Positions 35,112 to 45,715 are shown, counted from the first letter of the stretch. The stretch: 64,000 nt of DNA from Nyssa sinensis (GCA_008638375.1 CM018038.1:13910515-13974514); one strand, 5' to 3'. Made by a program: numbers and translations. Notes: a model not told the origin generated them from the letters alone.

Positions 35112-35832
35112 TGATGCTGCACTTTTTGGCCCACGTGAGATCCAAGCTCGGCTCCCTGCGAAATACTCGAAACAGAAGATCAGAGGACCACTGGGTTGGC
35201 TCCGGCGGTAGCCGCTCCGATGCTCAAGTCAATAAACTGAATTGAAAGACTGGTAATGAAAGCCAAAATAATGAGCATCAAAGTAAAGCGTACCTTTAGG
35301 GTTGAATTTATAGGCAGTGGCTCTCCCAAGTTGATTAGGATTTGGAGCCATGAATATAGGGATTGGATTGTCGGAGATATCAGTTACCTTATTGAACATG
35401 GCAACAGAGTGTGGCAGTTTCCTTATTGGAGACTGTTTCCTTATTTCCCGCTCGGTGCCCGTTGAGGCGGTGATGAGGTTTGGTCTTCGATGTGTCGTAC
35501 TGAAGGCTTGCATCTATACATGTTAGCTTTGCAAGAGAGTAGTCCTGCTTTGATAATATGAGCTCGGTCTCTATGGGTTATGCCCTTGAACGACCGAGCA
35601 CGAAATATATGGCCGAGCATGAACTGTATGGCCGAGCATGAATTATATGACTGAGCATGAGCTGAATGACTGAGCACAAGTTATGTAGCCGAGCACAAAC
35701 TATATGACTGAGCATGAGCTGAATGATTGAGCACAAGTTATATGGCCGAGCACGAACTTTATGACCGTGCATGAGCTGACCTGTAGTTACACGTGTCAAG
35801 TAGTGGTTGGTGCGTCTCATTATGGTATATCA
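35112..35832 (-). repeat. 3' LTR of element B
   Basis: On the plus strand it runs from TGATGCTGCAC to GGTATATCA, so in element orientation it starts TGATATACC and ends GCAGCATCA. It contains a TATA box (TATAAATT on minus, 35305-35312). A ladder of about nine 21 bp units lies in U3 (35590-35782). Confidence 0.95.
35590..35782. repeat. 21 bp tandem repeats in U3 of the left LTR
   Basis: About nine degenerate units of the form ATGGCCGAGCATGAACTGT. In element orientation they lie in U3, 50-240 bp from the LTR start and upstream of the TATA box, where retrotransposon enhancers usually sit. Frames through them are repeat artefacts. Confidence 0.85.
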
Positions 35833-35856
35833 GTTACTCTCCCCCCCCCCCCAAGC
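35833..35856 (-). promoter_or_regulatory. Polypurine tract of B
   Basis: On the minus strand a G run of 14 preceded by AAGGCTT and followed by AGAGTAAC directly abuts the TGATATACC of the 3' LTR. Confidence 0.85.
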
Positions 35857-36046
35857 CTTAGTTTGAGCTCGGGGCGTAACTAAGGTTTTATAAGTTCCCG
35901 AAAAGTCATGCGTTCTGTCTTTTCGTTTTTCTAGACGGCCGTTGGTACATCATTTATTGTGCAACCGATTCTTGGGTTTCTCGAGCCATCATTGCTGCGC
36001 CACTGTCGCAACGGTTCACCTTGGCAGTCATTACTTCTTGAATGCA

Positions 36047-36054
36047 TATAAAAG
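36047..36054 (+). promoter_or_regulatory. TATA box of the antisense gene of B
   Basis: TATAAAAG about 200 bp before the ATG at 36250, inside the element between the polypurine tract and the gene, on the strand opposite gag-pol. A weaker TATA lies at the matching site in A. This suggests that the gene has its own promoter rather than using the LTR. Confidence 0.6.
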
Positions 36055-36249
36055 AGAGAAAAAGCTTTATACGATTCTTTTACCGTCTTTTATATTTCGA
36101 AGAGAGAAATACATTCTGCCATTGTTGAATCGGCCAACTATTTTGTGAGGAGTTCCGTTCGTCCGAAGTTCTTTACCTTATTCAGGTTCGATTTTTGGTC
36201 TTTTGCTTATTTTTTCACTATCTTCTTTCTTCTTTTCGATATTTTTAGA

Positions 36250-38248
36250 ATGTCGACCTCAATTGCATCTTCTGGTGTTGGTGATGGGTCTGGGAGCCTC
36301 CCCGAGGCTTATTTCCTATCGCAAACCCCTGTTAGGGGTAGTAGTTCCTTGGGGACTAAGTCAGAGGAGACTCGTTTTGGTTCCCAAGTTAGGATCGTTG
36401 ATGCCTTCTCCGAGTCTAGGGATAAAGAGGGTGAGGTCTCTGGTCGATCCTCTCGGGAGGAGGAGACAGAGAGTACTGTAGCCTCTTCGTGGTTGGATAG
36501 CATAAGGGAGAGATATGATTTCCTTTCAAATATTACCCTTAGGGCTCCTGATGACATAGATTGCCCTTGGGATGTTAGGGAAGGCGAGATATGTGTTTAC
36601 ACTGCTTGGTTTGAGATGGGGCTTCGCCTTTCTCTCTCTAGATTGCTTAGGGATTTCTTTTGTTGGTTTAACCTCTGCCTAGCCGACCTGCTTTTGAATA
36701 GTTGGAGACACCAGTTAGGGTTTATGGTTTTAGGTCGTCTAAACGGTGTTGAGGTTTCTTTAGACCTGATCCGTAGTAAAATGGATCTTAAGTACCTGAA
36801 GGCGGAGGGCCTCTATTACATGTCGTTCGACCAAGGTTTCCGACCTCTGTCTTATGTACCGTCATCCAACAGATATTGGAAAGATCGGTATTCCTTTGTT
36901 AGTGGAGAGTGGGAGGTGACCGACCCTAAGGACCAAATTTCTACGTTCTTCCGGAGCACGGGGTTTATGGGTGAGACCCCCTTTTTCTTTTGTAACTTTT
37001 GCTTTGTTATTACCTCTTTGTTTTTTGAATTAACATTGTCCCGACCTGTGTGCAGATAAAAGTGTTAAGAAGAGGCCGTCCTTTACCCCTGCCCTCAACG
37101 AGCAGTATAAGAAGCTCCTGCAGACCTCAAACAAAGACTACCAAGCTATTCTTCATCCGAACGTCACCATGCCTCCTAAGGACAAGAATGTTGTTGATGA
37201 AGTCCTAAAGTCTGTTGTCGGCAAATGGGGTGTGGCAAAGAAAAAGAGAGTGGCGAGCCAACCCCCTCTTGTGTCGTCTTCGTCGAAAAAGAAGAGGACG
37301 GATGCTACCGATCCCTCTACTTCTGCCCCTCCCAAGAAAGGGGCTGGCCCCTCTGCTTTTCCTTCCTCATTGCCACCTCAGAGGGGTGTGGTGATCGGGG
37401 AGCCCTCTTCCGCCCCTCAAAAGGGGGTGGTGATTAGAGAGCCCTCCTCTGCCCCACAGAGAGGTGTGGTGACATCAAGACCTGCCTCCTCCTCGGCCCA
37501 GAGAGCTCAACCGAGGGGTAAGGCAAAGGTGGTCACTCGGTTAGATCAGATGCCTGATAGATATAAGGCTGTCCATCAGGCCATTGAAGATTTTTGGGCG
37601 GAGGCCCCACGAAAGGACTCCCCTTCCTACAGTACCAAGAAGGGTACTGAGAAGACGGTTATTGGCGCTATGAGCGCCCATTTGAAGGTATTGACCGACC
37701 TTATTCCTTGGTGTTTTTCTTTCTTTTTTTTTTCCTGATTTGTCCCTTATTCCATTTTGCAGACTTTGCACAACTTAGCATCCATGATGGAGGCCACAGT
37801 GGACCTTCAGGCCTTGGAGAGGCTGGAGGACGAGCCGAACAAGCTCGGCACGGCTCAGTCCCAAGCTACCACTACCAAGGACGAGCTTAAGGAGGTGAGG
37901 AATTGCCTCTCAATTATGGAGTCCGAGAGGGATTCTATTAAGTATGAGAGGGATTTTTTCCAGTCCGAGCAGGATTCCCTTCGCCAGGAGCTGAACAAGC
38001 TGAAGGAGGAGAACTTTGCCCTTCAGGCCTCCGTTGCTCAGAAAGTTGAAGAGGCCAAGGCTGAGACTGAAGCCAGGCTGAAGACTGAGCTGGAGAAGAT
38101 GGGTGATACAATCACGCAGCTCGGTTATGACAACTTCAAGTCCAGGCTTCTCGCCAAATTCCCAGATATCGACCTGTCAAGGATTGACGATGATGATGAG
38201 GATGAAGATAGTGATGAGGACGACGGATCTGCAAGCCCTTTAGTTTAG
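36250..38248 (+). CDS. Antisense accessory gene of element B (612 aa, 3 exons, intact)
   Basis: Exon 1 is 36250-36970, intron 1 36971-37055 (GTGAG...TGCAG), exon 2 37056-37687, intron 2 37688-37762 (GTATT...TGCAG) and exon 3 37763-38248, giving 613 codons with stop and no interruption. Exon 1 carries a domain like the putative gypsy-type transposon family (PF04195): conserved R-A-P-D-D, E-I-C-V-Y, G-L-R and R-H-Q-L-G-F-M-V stretches at about residues 95-180. Exon 2 is basic with K-K-K-R-V and K-K-K-R signals fitting nuclear import, and has a threefold V-V-I/T-x-E/R-P-S/A-S repeat. Exon 3 is a long coiled coil ending in D/E-rich acid. The ATG at 36250 is preferred because upstream in-frame codons are not kept in A. 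Function is unknown; the layout suggests a nuclear DNA- or chromatin-associated protein. Confidence 0.8.
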
Positions 38249-38745
38249 GGAAACTTTTGTAGTTCTGTTGCACTTCTTGTAACTGAGCATGCATGAGAGT
38301 ATCTTCCTTTCAGAGCTTTGTCTTCACTTTTCTTATGAATGTTTGGCGATCTTTGTGTTTTGCTTGAATGTATCAATGTTTTGTTGCACATAAACGGACT
38401 TCGGTATTTTAAAATTTGCATTTTTAACCTAAATAATCCTGCTTGGGGTCCAAAGTTTTGTTCCTTGGGCGGCCACCGACCATGGGTTGTCTACAAAACT
38501 TCTTAACTTGTAATGGCCCCAAATTAATGTGTAACAATAAACAACTGAACCAAACTCTTGATATCGTGGTGGGTTTTGAATCATGTACTTTCTTTTAAGA
38601 AAGATAGTTAATATGGTAATCATTCAGTCAGAGAGCTAACCACCGAATGCAAAGACTTGTATAAAATAGTTATTCTAACCACTTAAGGCAAAACCCGAGC
38701 TTGATTACCGAACAAAGGGACTTGTACTGTGAGGATCCTTGATGG
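38249..38745. other. 3' flank of the antisense gene in B
   Basis: T-rich, without open frames. It should contain the polyadenylation region of the antisense transcript (for example TTATGAATG near 38334). Confidence 0.4.
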
Positions 38746-38754
38746 TCGGTATCC

Positions 38755-38985
38755 GTATATTAAGATGGACCAGACCTGAGGTCTGTGCATTAAGATGGAC
38801 CAGACTTGAGGTTTGTACATTAAGATGGATCAGACATAAAGTCTGTACGTTAAAATGGACCAGACTTGAGGTCTGTACGTTAAGACGGACCAGACTTGAG
38901 GTCTGTACGTTAAGACGGACCAGACTTGAGGACTGTACGTTAAGACGGACCAGACTTAAGGTCTGTACATTAAGATGGGAGCATT
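38755..38985. repeat. Tandem hairpin array of B (about 7-8 units)
   Basis: Period 30 bp, unit TTAAGA(T/C)GGACCAGAC then TTGAGGTCTGTACG. The core CAGAC-TTGAG-GTCTG is an inverted repeat. Variants include CAGACC-TGA-GGTCTG and CAGAC-ATAAA-GTCTG. It sits just after the integrase in element orientation. Confidence 0.9.
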
Positions 38986-39017
38986 TTACGGAATATTTGA
39001 AATGAAAGAAAATTTCT

Positions 39018-40250
39018 TTACTGATAATACTTTCGTGAGTGCTCCATATTCCAAGGTCTGGGAACAGGTTTCCCATCTATTTTTTCCAACCAATAAGTGG
39101 TTGGTCTCACTGTTTTGGTGATTCTATATGGGCCCTCCCAGTTAGGTGATAACTTTCCCATGGTGGGATCCTTGGTGTTCTGGAACACCCTTCTTAGGAT
39201 GAGGTCCCCAACTTAGAAGCTGGCAAGCTTAAGGCCGAGCTTTGAACAGTTGACCATCCTGCGCTGATATGCTTCCATTCTGACCACGGCTTGCTCTCTC
39301 CTCTTTTCAAGTAGGTTCAGGTTTTTTGCAAGCTGTTGGTCATTGGTCTCCTTGTCAAAAACTTCGGTTCTTAGGGTAGGCATGCCAATCTCAACAGGAA
39401 TTACAGCCTCGGTGCTGTAGGCGAGTGAGAATGGAGTTTCCGATGTTAGAGTTCTCCTAGTTGTGTGATAGGCCCAGAGTGCCCCAGGGAGCTCCTCGAC
39501 CCACCTTCCCTTAGCACCTTCCAATCTCTTCTTGAGAACGTCTAGGATTGTTCGGTTGATGACCTCTGCTTGCCCATTCGCTTGAGGATGACCAGGGGAG
39601 GAAAAATGTTGGTTGATATTTAGGTCTTGGCAGAACTTTTTGAATACTTTACCAGCAAATTGCGTGCCGTTGTCTGAGACGATCACGCGAGGTACGCCGA
39701 ACTTGCAGACTATATTTTTCCAAGTAAAACTTTTGACCTCTTTCGCAGTGATTCGAGTTAGTGGCTCTGCTTCAGCCCACTTTGAGAAGTAGTCGATAGC
39801 CACTAACAGATATCTCCTATTCGGCGTGGCTTTAGGCAATGGGCCTACGATGTCCATCCTCCATTGTGCAAAGAGCCACGGGCTTGTGATGGGGATGAGT
39901 TCATGTCGGGGTTGATGCTGATAAGGGGCGAACCTTTGGCATTTGTCACACTTCCGAGCGTATTCTTTTGCTTCCTTCAGCATTCCAGGCCAGTAGTATC
40001 CTTGTGTTAGAGCTCGGTGTGCTATGGTTCTTCCTCCGTTATGGTTTCCGCATATTCCTTCATGAATTTCTGCTAGGACATACTGGGATTCTTCGAGTGC
40101 TAGGCATTTTAACAATGGCTGAGAGTAAGATCTTCGATAGAGCCTTCCGTTGAGAACAAGATACCGAGCTGCTCTGATGTAGATTCTTTTTGCTTTATTC
40201 TTGTCTTCTGGGAGGAGTCCTTCTTCTAGGTATTGGAATATAGTAGTCAT
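39018..40250 (-). pseudogene. Integrase of element B, two nonsense codons
   Basis: HHCC zinc finger, D,D35E core (M-D-I-V-G-P, S-D-N-G-T, Q-A-E-V) and GPY-type C-terminus are all recognisable and in one frame. Stops are TAG at 40257-40259, at the RNase H/integrase boundary, and TAA at 39213-39215, where E0 has a glutamine (S-F-Q-V-G-D). The frame ends at 39018-39020. Confidence 0.9.
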
Positions 40251-40256
40251 CCAGTT

Positions 40257-40745
40257 CTAAGGTTGTTCTGTAACTTGGGTGACCTGGACTTCTTCAATGC
40301 TAGGCCTCGGTTGGTGGGAGAACCTTATTGTTGAGTCCGTTCCTAACTTCATATGGGATGCCATGTTTTCCAAGGTGTCGGCCCTGCCGTTTTGGCTTCT
40401 TTCTACTTTTTGGATTGAGAATGCTCGGAAGGAATGTTTCAACAAACTGACCAGTTCTGAATACCGAAGCATTCTTTCATCCTTGACGGCGTATTCTCCT
40501 TGGACTTGGCTAACCACTAATTGGGAGTCAAAGAATGCTTCGAGGTTCTGCAACTCGCATTCTTGTGCTAGCTTCATCCCTAGGATAAGGACCTCATATT
40601 CTGCTTCGTTGTTAGAGGCTCTGAATCCTAGGCTAATTGCCCTTTCGGTTGTAAGCCCATCAGGGGACCGTAGTACCAGCCCGACACCAGCGCCTCGGTC
40701 GGTAGACGACCCGTCAGTATATAGCTGCTAAGTTCCCATGTCCTC
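40257..40745 (-). pseudogene. Archaeal-type RNase H (aRH) of element B
   Basis: L-Y-T-D-G-S-S, N-N-E-A-E-Y and F-F-D-S-Q-L-V-V carry the expected D, E and D catalytic positions. A TAG at 40728-40730 stands just before L-Y-T-D-G. This second RNase H between gRH and integrase is the lineage marker of Tat elements. Confidence 0.85.
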
Positions 40746-41210
40746 ACAGATTTGTGCTCTATCCAGTAGTGTTGGGGTGAATTCAGCCACGAAGTCTACC
40801 AAGGCCTGTCCTTTGATTGAGATCCGTGGAACATAGGATATGTCGAACTCTCCTAGTTCCACCGACTATTTGACCAATCGTCCTAATACTTCTGGCTTCC
40901 TCAGGACTGTCTTTAGTGGATAAGCAGTTGGAATTTCAATGGGATGAGCCTGAAAGTAGGGTCTGAGCTTTCGTGCAGATACTATAAGTGCAAGGGCTAG
41001 CTTTTCAATTTTGGGGTACCTCTTCTCTGTGTCCAATAATGCTCGGCTGACATAAAAGATTGGCCTCTACATGCTCCTGTCCTATCTGACCAGAACCAAA
41101 CTGACAACGTTCTCAGAGACCGCAAGGTAGAGAAGTAGTTTTTCCCCTTGAATTGGCTTCGACAAGAGCTCAGGCGAAGCCAGGTACTTCTTCAGTTCCT
41201 GAGAGGATTT
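40746..41210 (-). pseudogene. gRH (original RNase H) of element B
   Basis: The frame keeps R-P-I-F-Y-V-S, K-R-Y-P-K-I-E-K-L-A-L-A and S-V-E-L-G-E-F-D-I, typical of the gypsy RNase H and connection region. TAGs at 41082, 41067 and 40866 interrupt it, the last most likely a former TGG (L-V-K-W). Confidence 0.75.
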
Positions 41211-42180
41211 TTAACATTCGTCAGTCCATTGTAAAGATTTGTTACCTTTCAGAGCTTTGAAGAATGGAAGACAACGATCAGTAGATTTAGAAATAAATTT
41301 GCTCAGAGCTGCTATCCTGCTGTTCAGAGCCTGAATATCCTTCTTGGTCTTTGGAGACTTCAGTCCGACCAGGGTCCCAATCTGGGTCGGGTCTGCCTCT
41401 ATACCTCTCTGAGAGACTATGAACCCCAAGAATTTTTCCTTTGTTACACCAAAGGTGCACTTCGAGGGATTGAGTTTCATCTTATACTGCCTGAGAATAT
41501 CAAATGTTTGAGCCAGGTGTTGGAGATGACTGCTCTTCCGCAAGCTTTTGATTAGCATATCGTCAATGTAGACTTCCATAGTATTGCCGATTAAAGGGCT
41601 GAACATCTTGTTCACCAGGCGTTGGTATGTAGCCCCATCATTCTTTAGTCCGAACGGCATCACTTTATAGCAATAGAGCCCTCGTTCAGTTATGAACGAC
41701 GTTTTCTCCTGGTCAGGAGGATGCATCTGTATTTGATTATACCCGGAATAGGCATCCATGAAGCTCATAAGCTCGTGTCCTGTAGTAGCGTCGACCAACT
41801 GGTCTATTCTTGGAAGATGAAAGCTATCTTTAGGGCATGCTTTGTTGAGATCCGTAAAGTCAACACAGACTCTCCACTTGCCATTCTTCTTCTTGACCAG
41901 AACGGTGTTGGCCAACCAATCAGGATAAAATACTTCTCGTATCATATTGGCATTGAGCAGCCTTTGGACTTCGTCGTTGATGACCTAGTGTCGTTCTGGG
42001 GCGAGTGGTCTTCTCTTCTGTCTTACTGGTGGATGGTCAGGATCCACCATCAGTCTGTGTGTGATGAGGTCGGGATCTATTCCTTCCATATCTTTTGTTT
42101 CCCAGGCGAACAAGGAGAGGTTTTTCTTTAAAAATCTGACCAACTCATCCTGCTCGGCTTTTGTAAGGTCGGGACCTACC
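41211..42180 (-). pseudogene. Reverse transcriptase of element B
   Basis: Motifs in order: N-G-K-W-R-V-C-V-D-F-T-D-L-N-K, Y-S-G-Y-N-Q-I, F-G-L-K-N, and the catalytic V-Y-I-D-D, followed by K-C-T-F-G-V and F-L-G-F-I-V. The core (41211-41945) is open and has the metal-binding Y-x-D-D. Stops: TAG at 41985-41987 (a histidine precedes it, where CAG is expected), TAG at 42180-42182, and TAA at 41211-41213 after T-D-E-C. Confidence 0.9.
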
Positions 42181-42362
42181 TACAGGTATCGTCCCTGATC
42201 TTCCGAGCTGACTAGGACTTTAATAGGCTCCCCCATGGGCTTGGCCCTACTGTCCCTTCCCCTAGGGCTTAATGGTTCATCAATCTTGGAAGGAAAGTCT
42301 TCAGCCTCGTGATAGCAAGAGTGGATTGAATCCTTGCATTCACGGGTATGTAGTAATTGCTA

Positions 42363-42999
42363 TTTGGGGGCCTTGGCCTTGAGTGCGAGGGCATGGCACT
42401 CTCGGGAGGTCGGTTGGCACCCTCTGATAGAGTGGACAGTTTGATTGTGGACGTATTTCAGACACTGGTGTAGGGTCGACGTGACTGCCCCCATCTCATG
42501 TAGCTAGGGCCTCCCAATTATGACATTATAAGGAGACTTGGCTTTTAGGACCATGTATTCTGCTACTGTGGTCTTCTGTCCGTCCCCTTCGCCTGCGGTT
42601 GTGGCCAGATCGATCCTTCCCAGGAGAGTGTTGAGGTTCCCATCAAAACCTGCCATGAGTATTCTAGTGGGCTTGATGTCACTCGGGTTGAGCTTCATTT
42701 GCTTGAAGGGGTCATAGAACAGGACTTTAGTTGAACTCCCAGTGTCTACTAGGACTCTTCGGATCTCGAAGTTGGAGATCTTGAGGGAGATGACCAGGGC
42801 GTCACTATGAGGACAGTGTACTCCTGTAAGGTCTTGATCCGTGAACTGGATTTTTGGCAGAGGTTTTAACCTTTTCTCCACGTTTGAGATCTGTATGATG
42901 TTGGGAGGGGATCTGGCCTCTCGAGCATAACACTTTCTCAACCTGTTAGAAGTCCCTATTGCAGGGGAATCTGCATGTAGGACAAAGATCACTTGGTTG
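42363..42999 (-). pseudogene. Aspartic protease of element B
   Basis: D-T-G-S-S active site at 42731-42746, downstream flap and I-I-G-R-P motif. A TAG at 42504-42506 replaces the tryptophan that follows I-I-G-R-P in A. A second TAG lies at 42360-42362 at the end of the segment. Confidence 0.85.
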
Positions 43000-44672
43000 T
43001 TCTGTCGTAGGGGCTCGTTCCGTCTTTCCTTTTGTTCTTGCCTCTGGTCGGTCTTTTTTTGCTGAGGCCGCTCGTCTCGGGGGTTCTGCCCTCCGTCCTG
43101 CTTGACGAACTCCTGTAATCGTCCTCTCCTTATTAGCTGCTCGATCTCATGTTTGAGAGCTTTGCATGTATTGGTTCTATGCCCTCGGCCTTTGTGAAAG
43201 TCACAGTATTTGGTTTGATCTCGGTAGCTGGGGTCACCTTTCAAAGGCTCTGGCCATCTCAGGTTCTCTCGGGATCTTACTTGCTTTAGAATGTTGTACG
43301 ATGAGGTATTTAAAGGAGTGAAGTGGTTAGACTCTCTTAGCCCAGAATTGTAGGAAGCTTTGGGGGCCCCTCTTTTCTCTGGGCTCTTGGCTCTTTTCCT
43401 AGCCGAACTAGTGTCCTTCCTTTGGTCGTCCTTCTTTTGACTGTCTTTCTTTTGGTCATCTTTCTAAGCTTGCTCTTTTACCTTTCTAGAAGTGCTCTGG
43501 GCTTCTTCCAAGTGAATGTACTTCCTTGCCCGGTCCATAAGTGCTGCCATATCCACAGGGGGATTTTTGGTCAAGGAGTCCCTGAAACCTCCTTGTGCAA
43601 GACCAGCGGCCAAAGCAACTACTAAGAAACCGGGGTTGCAGTCTGTTACCTCAGTAAGCTCGGCGTTGAAACGCACAATATACCCCCTGAGTGATTCCTC
43701 CCTCGTTTGCTTTATGTTTAACAAGAATTCTAGACCCTTTCTCAACCTCTTACTAGTCATGAATCTGTCCAGGAATCTTCTGCCGAGCTCATAGAAACTA
43801 GTTATCGAGTTCGGTGAGAGATGATGGAACCACTTCAGAGCAGTACCATTGAGGTTGGTTACAAATGTTCTGCATAGAAAGGCGTCTGAAGTATCGTGCA
43901 AAGCCATGGTGTGCTGGTAATGGGAGAGATGGTCCCCTGGGTCCCCTGTCCCATCATATGGGGTAAATTTGGGGACCACGAATTTCTTGGGTCTCTCCTC
44001 AGCCATGATGGCATTGGTGAACGAGGTGGCCGACCTCTAGAACAATTTGGCTAGCTCGTCCTGCTTCGGATACTGGGCACCTCTGACAACAGTAGTGCGG
44101 TCCATTGATTCAGCAACTTCCTCAGCTCTTATTGATCCCCTTGGTAAGATAGGCTGCTGGGAGGCAAGCCTCATTACTTCAGGGCCTACATGGATAGGCT
44201 GGTCTTGGCTCGTCGCTGGGGGGTGGTTCTGATTCTCTGGAATTGGTGGTGCAGGAACCACTCGGGGTGGTGACCCCTGTGGTCCGTGATTCACTCCCGA
44301 AGCCTCTGGGATGGGGACCCGGGTGGTGCTTCGATAATGGACCTCTGGGATAAAGGTAGGTACTGTTCGGCCGGCGACTGTTGACGGTTAGGGATCTCCA
44401 TGAGTATGGGCAGCCGTGGGAGGCTGCACCTCCCGAGCGTTTGTGACGTCGGGTGGATTCTGAGGATTAGCTTCATGATTCTGGGTAAACATCGCCAGGG
44501 TTCTAGACATGGTTAGGAGCTGTTCTCGCAACAACTGGTTTTGTCGCCTAGTCTCAACAAGCTCCTGTTGAACGAAGTCAGTCACTCGCCCTCTTCCTCG
44601 TCCGGTAGGCGGTTGAGGCTGAGGGTTCTGAGTGTTTTGAGTATTCTTCCTGGGTCGGAGATTGGGAGCCAT
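43000..44672 (-). pseudogene. gag of element B
   Basis: Starts M-A-P-N-L-R-P-R-K about 80 bp after the 5' LTR, with a Q-rich helix, P-rich linker, capsid-like core (F-T-P-Y-D-G-T, H-Y-Q-H-T-M-A-L, W-F-H-H-L), K/D-rich linker and C-X2-H-X4-H-X4-C knuckle (Y-C-D-F-H-K-G-R-G-H-R-T-N-T-C, near 43155-43205). Stops: TAA at 44388, TAG at 44037 and TAG at 43464. There is no frameshift. Gag and pol share one frame. Confidence 0.85.
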
Positions 44673-44732
44673 AACCCTTTTTATAAAAAGAAGGATGAAC
44701 TTTGATTTAGTAGAGCACTTTGGTGATTGTCG

Positions 44733-44750
44733 TTCCCACAGACGGCGCCA
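44733..44750 (-). promoter_or_regulatory. Primer binding site of B
   Basis: TGGCGCCGTCTGTGGGAA on the minus strand, three bases after the 5' LTR. The first nine bases fit the 3' end of plant tRNA-Asp (ending ACGGCGCCA). Further pairing is imperfect, so the tRNA assignment is tentative. Confidence 0.7.
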
Positions 44751-44753
44751 AAC

Positions 44754-45474
44754 TGATGCTGCACTTTTTGGCCCACGTGAGATCCAAGCTCGGCTCCCTA
44801 CAAAATACTCAAAACAAAAGATCAGAGGACCACCGGGTTGGCTCCGGCGGTAGTCGCTCCGATGCTTAAGTCAATAAACTGAATTGAAAGACTTGTAATG
44901 AAATTCAAAATAATGAGCATCAAAGTAAAGCGTACCTTTAGGATTGAATTTATAGGCAGTGGCTCTCCCAAGTTGATTAGGATTTGGAGCCATGAATATA
45001 GGGATTAGATCGTCGGAGATATCAGTTACCTTATTGAACATGGCAACAGAGTGTGGCAGTTTCCTTGTTGGAGACTGTTTCCTTATTTCCCGCTCGGTGC
45101 CCGTTGAGGCGGTGATGAGGTTTGGTCTTCGATGTGTCGTACTGAAGGCTTGCATCTATACATGTTAGCTTTGCAGGAGAGCAGTCCTGCTTTGATAATA
45201 TGAGCTCGGTCTCTATGGGTTATGCCCTTGAACGACCGAGCACGAAATATATGGCCAAGCATGAACTGTATGGCCGAACATGAATTATATGACTGAGCAT
45301 AAGCTGAATGACTGAGCACAAGTTATGTGGCCGAGCACGAACTATATGATTAAGCATAAGCTGAATGACTGAGCACAAGTTATATGGCTGAGCACGAACT
45401 ATATGACCGTGCATGAGCTGACCTGTAGTTACACGTGTCAAGTAGTGGTTGGTGCGTCTCATTGTGGTATATCA
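44754..45474 (-). repeat. 5' LTR of element B
   Basis: 721 bp, the partner of 35112-35832, with the same ends, the same TATA box (44947-44954, minus) and the same 21 bp U3 repeats (45234-45424). Against the other LTR many of its differences are G to A or C to T. Confidence 0.95.
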
Positions 45475-45715
45475 ATATTATTGATAAAAAAAAAATTAAT
45501 ATTAAAAATATGTTACCCCATATTTATAGAATTAGAAGACTATTAATTCTTATAATTGATATATTAGTACTAATAGAATTAAGAAATAGAAAATTAAGAA
45601 AAAAAAATCAAAATTGAAAATTAAAAAATCTTACAATAATTCTGAAATAAAATACATGTTCTGGGAAAGACTATATTTGTCCTAATTTTTTCACTTAAAA
45701 AGAAGTCGCCTTCAA
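45475..45715. repeat. Target duplication of B, right, and remainder of the fourth X fragment
   Basis: ATATT at 45475-45479 repeats the left flank. The following ATTGATAAAA, AGAATTAGAAGACTATTA and CTAATAGAATTAAGAAATAG stretches match the middle of X, but are more divergent than X1-X3 are from each other. Confidence 0.65.

Larger units (their letters stand above)
35112..45474 (-). mobile_element. Complete Tat-lineage Ty3/gypsy element B (10,363 bp)
   Basis: Two LTRs of 721 bp, a perfect 5 bp target duplication, a primer binding site and a polypurine tract define a full minus-strand element. Gag, protease, RT, two RNase H domains (gRH then aRH) and integrase follow in one frame from 44672 to 39018. 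The dual RNase H and the antisense extra gene in the 3' part place it in the Tat lineage. The LTRs differ at a few dozen sites by eye, many of them C/T or G/A changes, so the insertion is not recent. Gag-pol carries 14 stops; the antisense gene has none. Confidence 0.95.

Noticed and set aside
35578..35820. 80 aa frames with repeated M-L-S-H-I units in both LTRs of B
   Set aside because: They are readings of the 21 bp U3 repeats (21 = 7 codons), not genes.
36145..36249. Upstream in-frame start of the antisense gene of B
   Set aside because: The F-rich 35-residue extension is not kept in frame in A, whereas the M-S-T/I start is conserved.
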